A DNA stretch of 12,734 nt, taken from contig LIZU01000011.1 in NCBI GenBank assembly GCA_001302725.1, positions 1 through 12,734 of the forward strand. The letters are read 5' to 3'. Numbering within the stretch: position 1 is the first letter of the stretch; the number at the start of each line of letters is the position of its first letter. The position numbers and the translations under genes were made by a program. Positions 6,472-12,092 of this stretch are shown piece by piece. The DNA is from a candidate division Zixibacteria bacterium DG_27 (GTDB lineage Bacteria > Zixibacteria > MSB-5A5 > DG-27). The notes under the pieces are model-generated. The model made no database searches. It was not told where the DNA came from and saw only the letters and a program-made list of their open reading frames with translations.

Positions 6472-7164
6472 GTGAGTGTTATCTTGAGAATCGTTATCGC
6501 TGTTTTCCTGGGATTCCTTGTTCTGGCATTATCTAGCATGATGAATACGGTCAAGGTGTTCACAGAATTAAGCGAATCTCATCCCTGGATACCGATTACT
6601 CATACCGGGATGCTCCTTGCTTCTCTCATTTTGATATGCCTGTTGAGTAGAGGGAAGGTATCTACCTATGGTCTCAAGGGAATCAGATTGAAAGCTTTAG
6701 TCCGACCGACCGTTGTCGGTCTTTTCCTCGGGATTATCATTACTGGTTTGGGTGAGTTGCTGCCAATGACCGGATTCGAATTCATGGAAGATTTTACCCT
6801 GCTTCAGATAATCCTATTTGTTTGGATTTATGCCAGCGTGAGTGAAGAATTGCTGACAAGAGGCTTATTACAAGGTTTTCTCCGCCCTCTTGAAAAACAC
6901 GGCCTGACCGTATTCAATTTCTATATGAGCGTTCCGGTGCTTGTTGCGGCTCTATTCTTCGGATTTATGCACTTGGGATTACTCACAATGGGCGCCAGCG
7001 GCTCTGCAGTATTTGTCATCGTCCTGTCAGGGATTATACTCGGAGTTATAGCGGGATATTATCGAGAGAGAACCGGCAGCATTGTTCCCGCGATAGTTGT
7101 GCACGCGCTGTTTAACATATGCGGAACTGTAGTCGGATCTCTGGGAGAGGCGGTCAAATCGTAG
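6472..7164 (+). CDS. CPBP family intramembrane metalloprotease (Abi/CAAX-protease-like)
   Basis: A 230-residue, very hydrophobic protein with about six to seven predicted membrane helices. All three conserved CPBP motifs are present: E125-E126-L-L-T-R130, F163-G-F-M-H167, and H211-A-L-F-N215. These correspond to the glutamate/histidine metal site of glutamic-type intramembrane proteases related to Rce1 CAAX endopeptidase. In bacteria the family has been linked to bacteriocin self-immunity and membrane protein processing, but the substrate here is unknown. It starts at GTG 6472 behind AGGAG. It sits apart from queA (70 bases) and ispD (91 bases), and has fewer G+C: samples at 6481-6540, 6781-6840 and 7021-7080 count 25, 23 and 30 of 60, against 36 of 60 at 5641-5700 in queA. 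It may be an insertion into an older gene order. Confidence 0.88.
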   Translation: MSVILRIVIAVFLGFLVLALSSMMNTVKVFTELSESHPWIPITHTGMLLASLILICLLSRGKVSTYGLKGIRLKALVRPTVVGLFLGIIITGLGELLPMTGFEFMEDFTLLQIILFVWIYASVSEELLTRGLLQGFLRPLEKHGLTVFNFYMSVPVLVAALFFGFMHLGLLTMGASGSAVFVIVLSGIILGVIAGYYRERTGSIVPAIVVHALFNICGTVVGSLGEAVKS

Positions 7165-7208
7165 ATGGAACTGGTCTGCCGACACCACAAATTGAAGGAT
7201 TTTGACTT

Positions 7209-7231
7209 GTAGCGGAAACCTTCAGGTTTCC
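7209..7231. repeat. Palindrome C with GTAGC edge, upstream of ispD
   Basis: GGAAACC (7214-7220) and GGTTTCC (7225-7231) pair perfectly around TTCA. The left flank is GTAGC (7209-7213), the edge shared with the palindromes at 3441, 7985 (reversed) and 8011. It lies in the gap between the CPBP gene and ispD, ending 12 bases before the ispD ribosome site. It is not followed by a T-tract. Confidence 0.65.
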
Positions 7232-7243
7232 AGAAACTTCCTT

Positions 7244-7248
7244 AGAGG
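7244..7248 (+). promoter_or_regulatory. Ribosome binding site deciding the ispD start
   Basis: AGAGG lies seven bases before the TTG at 7256. This favours 7256 over the earlier in-frame TTG at 7202, whose use would translate palindrome C as protein. Confidence 0.55.
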
Positions 7249-7255
7249 TCAAGAT

Positions 7256-7957
7256 TTGAAAAGCTCCGGGAGAACCATTTGCGTAATAGTCGCCGCCGGC
7301 AGAGGCAAGCGGATCAACCAGACACTGCCAAAGCAGTTTTTGAAGATTGGAGACAGGCCACTCCTCGCTTATACTATAGAGAGATTTGAGGGGTGCCCAC
7401 AGATAGCGGAAATCGTGCTGGTTGTCCCCGAAGACTATCTAGCCTTCTGTCAGCAGGAGATAGTCGATCGTTATGGCTTCAATAAGATCCAAAGGATTGT
7501 AGCCGGTGGAGAACATCGCCAGGATTCGGTCTGGAACGGACTCAAGGCTCTGCCCCAGAACACCGACCTGGTCGTCGTCCACGATGCTGTGAGGCCATTC
7601 ATCTCCCCGGAAAAGATAAGCGAGGGAATAAGCCTATGTGCTGATAGCAAGGCCGTTATAACTGCTGTCCCGGTTAAGGACACCGTGAAAGAGGTAAGAG
7701 AGCTCAGGGTCGTTAGCACCGTCGATCGGGAAAAGCTCTATCTGGTCCAGACCCCCCAGTTTTTCGATTACCAGCTTCTGATGAAGGCTTACAAGAAGGC
7801 AAACCAGGAGGGGAAATATTACACCGATGATTCCGCACTGGTGGAGGCTCTGGGCGAAGAGGTCAAGGTCATCGAAGGCTCTTACGACAATATCAAGGTA
7901 ACGACGGCTGAGGATCTGAAGTTTGCGGAGTTGTTGCTCTCGGGAGGATCAACGTAA
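7256..7957 (+). CDS. ispD: 2-C-methyl-D-erythritol 4-phosphate cytidylyltransferase IspD
   Basis: A 233-residue enzyme (usual length) joining CMP to methylerythritol phosphate, the third step of the MEP isoprenoid pathway. The nucleotide-binding start V-A-A-G-R-G-K-R (12-19) and P-K-Q (25-27) carry the expected R19 and K26. V-H-D-A-V-R-P (108-114), V-P-V-K-D-T-V (138-144), R158 in V-D-R-E-K-L, Q-T-P-Q-F-F (165-170), T-D-D-S-A (190-194) and K214 in N-I-K-V-T-T complete the family pattern. I use the TTG at 7256, supported by AGAGG and the normal length; a TTG at 7202 would add 18 residues encoded by palindrome C. ispF follows after 112 bases. Confidence 0.94.
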   Translation: MKSSGRTICVIVAAGRGKRINQTLPKQFLKIGDRPLLAYTIERFEGCPQIAEIVLVVPEDYLAFCQQEIVDRYGFNKIQRIVAGGEHRQDSVWNGLKALPQNTDLVVVHDAVRPFISPEKISEGISLCADSKAVITAVPVKDTVKEVRELRVVSTVDREKLYLVQTPQFFDYQLLMKAYKKANQEGKYYTDDSALVEALGEEVKVIEGSYDNIKVTTAEDLKFAELLLSGGST

Positions 7958-7959
7958 AT

Positions 7960-7985
7960 CCCACCGGCAGATGCCGGTGGGCTAC
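7960..7985. repeat. Palindrome D (reverse orientation), first half of an inverted pair between ispD and ispF
   Basis: CCCACCGGCA (7960-7969) and TGCCGGTGGG (7972-7981) form a perfect 10-bp stem around GA, beginning two bases after the ispD stop. The right flank reads GCTAC (7981-7985), the reverse complement of the GTAGC edge. There is no T-tract. On the minus strand it aligns with palindrome E: both read GG, one variable base, TAGCCC, then the stem, ending GGGA. Confidence 0.7.
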
Positions 7986-8008
7986 CCATTGCGTGGATAG
8001 CTCTGAGG

Positions 8009-8035
8009 GCTAGCCCGGTGGCCTCCGCCACTGGG
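8009..8035. repeat. Palindrome E (forward orientation), second half of the inverted pair
   Basis: CCCGGTGGC (8014-8022) and GCCACTGGG (8027-8035) pair over nine positions with one G-T wobble around CTCC. The left flank is GCTAGC (8009-8014). It faces palindrome D across about 25 bases with the TAGC edges pointing inward, like the paired arrangement of REP/BIME elements. Nothing else in the 112-base ispD-ispF gap resembles a gene. Confidence 0.65.
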
Positions 8036-8069
8036 AAGAGAGCAGTCCATAGAAGCAGAGATCAACGAA

Positions 8070-8546
8070 ATGATTCGTGTCGGTATTGGATATGACGTCC
8101 ACCGCCTGGTGAAGGGGAGAAAGCTTATTTTAGGCGGTGTCCAGATAAGGTCAGAAAAGGGGCTTTGGGGACACTCTGACGCCGACGCTCTTTCCCACGC
8201 TATCGGAGATGCCCTCCTCGGTGCTGCCGCTCTTGGCGACTTGGGCACCCACTTCCCCGATAGCGATGAGAGGTATAAGGACATCAGCAGCCTGACACTC
8301 CTAGAGGAGATTCGCTCGAAATTGACGGACAAAGGCTTCCGGATAATCAATATCGACGCCACCATAGTTGCTCAAGCGCCGAAATTGGCACCCTACATAG
8401 AAAAGATGCGGGAGAGGCTCTCGGACACCCTGAAGGTTCCCCTTGAAGATCTCTCGGTGAAAGCGACCACCACCGAAGGCTTGGGTTTCGCTGGGAAGGG
8501 TGAGGGTATCGCCTGCTACGCCATTGCATCTGTGGAGAGAACCTAG
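8070..8546 (+). CDS. ispF: 2-C-methyl-D-erythritol 2,4-cyclodiphosphate synthase IspF
   Basis: A 158-residue trimeric, zinc-dependent enzyme of the MEP pathway that cyclises CDP-methylerythritol 2-phosphate to the cyclodiphosphate and releases CMP. The N-terminal G-Y-D-V-H-R-L supplies D9 and H11, and H43 in A-L-S-H-A-I-G-D completes the metal site; G-H-S-D-A-D-A (34-40) and F-P-D-S-D (62-66) are also family marks. T-T-T-E-G-L-G-F (133-140) near the end holds the conserved T and E136. The ATG at 8070 gives the standard N-terminus M-I-R-V-G-I-G-Y-D; its ribosome site is weak. It acts one step removed from IspD (the IspE kinase lies between and is not in the window). Confidence 0.96.
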   Translation: MIRVGIGYDVHRLVKGRKLILGGVQIRSEKGLWGHSDADALSHAIGDALLGAAALGDLGTHFPDSDERYKDISSLTLLEEIRSKLTDKGFRIINIDATIVAQAPKLAPYIEKMRERLSDTLKVPLEDLSVKATTTEGLGFAGKGEGIACYAIASVERT

Positions 8547-9176
8547 TTGGCGGAAAAGATCGACGCCCAAATAGCATTTCTGGCCTCCCAGGGAGCCTTC
8601 TGGATATATCTGTTTCTCTTCTTCAGCTCCTTCATTGAGAATCTCTTTCCTCCTTATCCCAGCGATGTGGTGGCATTGACCGGAGCTTATTTCATTTACA
8701 CTGCACAGCTCTCGATTGCACTGGGTTTCGTGATGGTCGTCATCGGAGGCTTGAGCAGCGTGATGATCTTGTATTTCTTGGGTCGAAACAAGGGGGTGAG
8801 GTTTTTTCAGAAGAACCGGGGTCCTTTCCTCAACATGGAATATCTGGAGAAGATCAAATCCTGGTTTGGGAGATACGGCGAAAAAGTCCTTTTAGTCTCC
8901 CGCTTTATGGCCGGCATAAGGACCGTGATTGCCCTGGGGGCCGGGGTCGGAGGCGTGAGGACCGGCAAGATGGTAGCCTACAGCGGCATAAGCTTCATCC
9001 TCTGGAATCTGGTGCTCTTTTCCCTCGCCTATCTTTTCCGGACTAACTTCGAGGCTGTGGTTAGGTTCATCGAAGTATACAGCACCACTGTTTTGATTTC
9101 CGCGGTTTTGCTTATGGCTGGGTGGTTGATATATTCGAGGCTGAGAAGGAAAAAACCTGGAGGCAAGCAGATTTGA
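8547..9176 (+). CDS. DedA family (VTT domain) membrane protein
   Basis: A 209-residue integral membrane protein with hydrophobic helices and re-entrant segments typical of the SNARE-associated/VTT fold. F-I-E31-N...P-S-D40 matches the acidic residues essential in E. coli DedA proteins, and S-R119-F-M-A-G-I-R125 is the conserved arginine motif followed by a glycine-rich stretch. Some DedA proteins act as undecaprenyl-phosphate translocases that return the lipid carrier to the cytoplasmic face; others are linked to phosphatidylethanolamine or proton-dependent transport. The gene lies between ispF and ddl, which fits an envelope-lipid role, but that is inference. The TTG at 8547 directly abuts the ispF TAG and has GGAGA about seven bases ahead. 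The end overlaps ddl as TTGA. Confidence 0.9.
   Translation: MAEKIDAQIAFLASQGAFWIYLFLFFSSFIENLFPPYPSDVVALTGAYFIYTAQLSIALGFVMVVIGGLSSVMILYFLGRNKGVRFFQKNRGPFLNMEYLEKIKSWFGRYGEKVLLVSRFMAGIRTVIALGAGVGGVRTGKMVAYSGISFILWNLVLFSLAYLFRTNFEAVVRFIEVYSTTVLISAVLLMAGWLIYSRLRRKKPGGKQI
9158..9163 (+). promoter_or_regulatory. Ribosome binding site deciding the ddl start
   Basis: TGGAGG inside the dedA end lies nine bases before the TTG at 9173. It selects that TTG, which overlaps the DedA-gene stop as TTGA, over a GTG at 9122 that would require a 55-base overlap. Confidence 0.65.
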
Positions 9177-10216
9177 AGATCGTAGTCCTGATGGGTGGAA
9201 CCTCCGCTGAGAGGGAGGTCTCCTTAGCCTCCGGTGTCGGGGTGGTGGAAGCGTTGAGGAAGAGGGGGCATGAAGTCGTCCCCCTCGACACCGCCGGGGA
9301 GATGAGGATACTCGACATCAAAGACAAGAGGCTATTGGAGATAAAGGAGGCGCCCCCGGATACAAAGGAGCTTGCGAGAATCGAGGAGTCCTTCTCGGTA
9401 GAGCGTTTCAAGGCCGAGGATTTAAACGGCACCGAGGTGATTTTTCTAGCTCTCCACGGGGGAACGGGCGAGGATGGCACCATCCAGGCTCTTCTTGAGA
9501 TGACGGGGATTCCCTACTGCGGTTCCGGAGTGTTGGGCTCCGCCCTGGCGATGGACAAGGAGATGGCAAAGATCATCTTTAAGGCAAGCGACATCCCAAC
9601 ACCAGACTGGATTGGTCTCGCCGTCGACAGCCTCCCACCAGAAAGCGACCTGATTGAGGACGTTGAACAGAAACTTGGGTTCCCACTGGTGGTCAAGCCC
9701 CACAATCAGGGAAGCACTGTCGGCCTCTCCTTCGTCCAAAAGAAGGAGGAACTCCTTCCCGCGATAGAGGAGGCCGCCAGATTCTCTGACAGAGTCCTGC
9801 TGGAGAAATACATCCCTGGGCGCGAACTCACGGTCGGTATCCTGGGAGAAGAAGCCTTGCCGGTGGCGGAGATAATCCCGGAGCACGGAATCTACGACTA
9901 CGAATGCAAATACACTCCCGGAAAATCCCGATACCTCATTCCCGCGGAACTTCCGGAGGCGAAAGGGGTTGAATTGCAACGTCTGGGCCTGAAGGCTTTT
10001 CAGACCTTGAGATGCGCCGATTTCGGTCGGGTCGATTTCCGTATGGACGACGAGGGAAACTTCTTCTGCCTGGAGGTCAATACCCTCCCCGGGATGACGC
10101 CCACCAGCCTGGTTCCAAAGGCCGCCAAAGCGATCGGCATAGGCTTTGAGGAACTGGTGGAGAAGATCTGTCTTTTGGCGATTCAAAGGAAAAAGAGGGA
10201 TGCCGGGAAAGCCTAA
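9173..10216 (+). CDS. ddl: D-alanine--D-alanine ligase
   Basis: A 347-residue ATP-grasp enzyme making the D-Ala-D-Ala dipeptide of peptidoglycan precursors. It starts M-K-I-V-V-L-M-G-G-T-S-A-E-R-E-V-S with E13 matching the D-Ala-binding glutamate of E. coli DdlB. L-H-G-G-T-G-E-D-G-T (94-103), Y-C-G-S-G (115-119) and M-D-K-E-M-A-K (127-133) follow, then V-K-P-H-N-Q-G-S-T-V-G (174-184). Y-E-C-K-Y (243-247) holds the omega-loop K-Y pair that in known ligases goes with D-Ala-D-Ala rather than D-Ala-D-Lac synthesis. Metal and substrate residues R286, D288, E301 and N303 are all present. This predicts ordinary, vancomycin-sensitive type precursors. The start is TTG within TTGA; the 3' end overlaps the HAD gene by 17 bases. 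Confidence 0.96.
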   Translation: MKIVVLMGGTSAEREVSLASGVGVVEALRKRGHEVVPLDTAGEMRILDIKDKRLLEIKEAPPDTKELARIEESFSVERFKAEDLNGTEVIFLALHGGTGEDGTIQALLEMTGIPYCGSGVLGSALAMDKEMAKIIFKASDIPTPDWIGLAVDSLPPESDLIEDVEQKLGFPLVVKPHNQGSTVGLSFVQKKEELLPAIEEAARFSDRVLLEKYIPGRELTVGILGEEALPVAEIIPEHGIYDYECKYTPGKSRYLIPAELPEAKGVELQRLGLKAFQTLRCADFGRVDFRMDDEGNFFCLEVNTLPGMTPTSLVPKAAKAIGIGFEELVEKICLLAIQRKKRDAGKA

Positions 10217-10946
10217 AGGCATACTATTTGACCTCGGGGGAACCCTCATAGAATATGAGAATCTCAGCTGGCAGGAGCTCTCCAGGCAGGGATTCAAACT
10301 GGCCTTTGAGATGCTGAGAGATTCCATCGAGGTTCTCCCGGACAAACAGGAATTCGTCCGCCTCTTCGACGGCTGCTTCGAATCCCGTTATGAGGATTCT
10401 CTAAAGACTCTGGTCGAGGTGAGGATTGCAGACCTGGTGAGGGACTGCTTTACCAGCTTGAACCTTTCCGGAGATGGCTTTGTCCAAAAACAGTTCCTGG
10501 AGGCCTACTATAGACCGATCACCGAGCAGGTAAGGATGGTTAGAGGCGCTCCTGAGATCTTGGATCAGCTCAAAAGCTGCGGGTATAAGCTGGCTCTAGT
10601 GTCAAATACAATCTTCCCCGGCGATTTTCACCGCCGAGAGCTGAAGAGATTCGGTCTAATCGATTTCTTTGACCACCTTCTTTTCTCCTGTGAGGTTGGG
10701 TTCAAAAAACCTCATCCGGTCATCTTCAAAAGAGCTTTAAAAGCCATGCAGCTCCAACCTCACGAAGTTGTCTTCATCGGCGACCGCCCGAAGGAGGACA
10801 TTGCCGGGCCCAAAGGCCTGGGAATGAAGGCGATTCTGAAATCCAGAGAGCGGCGGGATTATTCTGAGGGCATTAAACCTGATGCCATCATAGAGGATTT
10901 GGGCGAAGCTCCGGAGGCCATTGAACAACTAACGCTTGAAAAATAA
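10200..10946 (+). CDS. HAD superfamily hydrolase with DxG motif I
   Basis: A 248-residue haloacid dehalogenase-like phosphatase. Motif I is F-D11-L-G13-G-T-L: the nucleophile D11 is present, but the second aspartate, the usual acid/base, is replaced by glycine. Motif II S135-N-T, motif III K169/K170 in G-F-K-K-P-H-P, and motif IV G-D195-R-P-K-E-D200-I are intact. A helical cap lies at about 17-115. The D-L-G-G-T variant occurs in a recognised subset of HAD proteins, so it need not mean inactivity, but catalysis may be slow or need another acid. Substrate unknown. I chose the ATG at 10200 (AAAGGA nine bases upstream); the longer frame from 10146 lies within ddl and lacks family character. Confidence 0.85.
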   Translation: MPGKPKGILFDLGGTLIEYENLSWQELSRQGFKLAFEMLRDSIEVLPDKQEFVRLFDGCFESRYEDSLKTLVEVRIADLVRDCFTSLNLSGDGFVQKQFLEAYYRPITEQVRMVRGAPEILDQLKSCGYKLALVSNTIFPGDFHRRELKRFGLIDFFDHLLFSCEVGFKKPHPVIFKRALKAMQLQPHEVVFIGDRPKEDIAGPKGLGMKAILKSRERRDYSEGIKPDAIIEDLGEAPEAIEQLTLEK

Positions 10947-10967
10947 ACCCTGCTCTGTTAAATTCCG

Positions 10968-10973
10968 TATAAT
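10968..10973 (+). promoter_or_regulatory. Possible -10 box upstream of the M42 peptidase gene
   Basis: A perfect TATAAT sits in the 63-base gap after the HAD gene, 36 bases before the M42 start. No -35 hexamer is found at 16-18 bases; the nearest, TTGAAA at 10936-10941, is 26 bases away. It may be a weak internal promoter for the M42-cysS pair or coincidence in an AT-rich gap. Confidence 0.3.
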
Positions 10974-11009
10974 CCGTTGAGAATTCAATCTAACCAAGCC
11001 GGAGGAAAA

Positions 11010-12083
11010 GTGGATAAGACTGAACTTCTATTGCAGGAGCTGACCGACGCTCACGGGGTTCCCGGACACGAAGACGAAGTCGCAAGGATAATGGCGGAGC
11101 GCCTCAAGGGGGTGGCCGATATCGAGCACGACCGCCTGGGCAGCTTTATTGCCAAGAAAGCCGGTACCTCCTCGAAACCGAAAGTAATGATTGCCGGACA
11201 CATGGATGAGGTTGGCTTCATAGTGAGGGAGATCACCAAGGAGGGCTTCATAAAATTCCTGCCTCTGGGGGGATGGTGGGGGCACGTGGTGCTGGCCCAG
11301 AGAGTGATAATCAAGACCTCCAAGGGGGATGTCCCCGGAATCATCGGCTCCAAACCCCCGCACCTTCTCACCGAGGAGGAGAGAAAGAAGGTCTTGGATA
11401 TCAAAGATCTCTACATCGATGTTGGGGCTCAGAAGGGGGTCAATATCACCAAGCGGTTGGGCATCCGGCCTGGTGACTCCATCGTTCCCGACAGCAAGTT
11501 CTCGGTCATGGGGAACAAGAATCTGTATCTGGCCAAGGCCTGGGACAACCGCATCGGTTGTGCAGTGGTGATTGATGTCCTCCAGAGGCTTTCCAAGATA
11601 AAGCATCCCAACACTGTATACGGGGTGGGTACCGTTCAGGAGGAGGTCGGTCTCCGTGGTGCCAAAACTGCCGCCACCTACGTTGACCCCGATGTCGGCT
11701 TTGCCGTCGACGTCTCCATCGCCATGGACACTCCCGGCGAGGCGGCAGAGCATCCGGAGAAGTTAGGGAGTGGCCCTTCGATAGCGGTCTACGACGGGAG
11801 CCTGGTTCCCAATCGGCGCCTCCGGGATCTGGTCATCGATACCGCCGAGAAGAGGAAGATCCCCTATCACTTCACCGCCTTAGCCCGTGGCGGCACCGAT
11901 GCCGGCAGAATCCATCTCAATCGCATTGGGGTACCGGCTTTATACCTGGGAGTTCCCACCCGATATATTCACGGACACGTGGGGATTCTGCACCGCAAGG
12001 ATTACGACAACCTGGTCAAGTTGCTGGTTGAGGTCATAAGGGCTCTGGACCAAAAAACCGTGAATAGTCTGACAAATCGCTGA
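11010..12083 (+). CDS. M42 family metallo-aminopeptidase (TET/glutamyl aminopeptidase-like)
   Basis: A 357-residue cytoplasmic peptidase of the M42 family, whose members typically form tetrahedral twelve-subunit shells that trim N-termini of peptides. Dinuclear metal ligands are in place: H64 in G-H-M-D-E-V-G-F, bridging D179 in K-A-W-D-N-R, E212 next to the catalytic base E211 in V-Q-E-E-V-G-L-R-G, D234 in F-A-V-D-V-S, and H321 in R-Y-I-H-G-H. R-G-G-T-D-A-G-R (293-300) is also conserved. I chose the GTG at 11010 (M-D-K-T-E-L-L) because GGAGG lies four bases upstream; a TTG at 10977 would add 11 residues with no family similarity. Cellulase-annotated homologues (CelM/FrvX names) belong to the same family. 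Peptide preference cannot be read from sequence. Confidence 0.93.
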   Translation: MDKTELLLQELTDAHGVPGHEDEVARIMAERLKGVADIEHDRLGSFIAKKAGTSSKPKVMIAGHMDEVGFIVREITKEGFIKFLPLGGWWGHVVLAQRVIIKTSKGDVPGIIGSKPPHLLTEEERKKVLDIKDLYIDVGAQKGVNITKRLGIRPGDSIVPDSKFSVMGNKNLYLAKAWDNRIGCAVVIDVLQRLSKIKHPNTVYGVGTVQEEVGLRGAKTAATYVDPDVGFAVDVSIAMDTPGEAAEHPEKLGSGPSIAVYDGSLVPNRRLRDLVIDTAEKRKIPYHFTALARGGTDAGRIHLNRIGVPALYLGVPTRYIHGHVGILHRKDYDNLVKLLVEVIRALDQKTVNSLTNR

Positions 12084-12092
12084 GCCTCAGGG

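Noticed and set aside
7960..8035. Palindromes after ispD as a rho-independent terminator
   Set aside because: Stems are strong, but neither is followed by a T-run on either strand, and the downstream genes continue in the same direction.
9446..10345. 299-codon minus-strand open frame opposite ddl and the HAD gene
   Set aside because: It is antisense to well-recognised ATP-grasp and HAD motifs; no family resemblance of its own.
11028..11753. 241-codon minus-strand open frame opposite the M42 gene
   Set aside because: It is antisense to a complete M42 peptidase with all metal ligands; no independent support.
12080..12090. CTGAG-C-CTCAG palindrome between the M42 gene and cysS
   Set aside because: Only five pairs with a one-base centre; too short to separate from chance and no TAGC edge.
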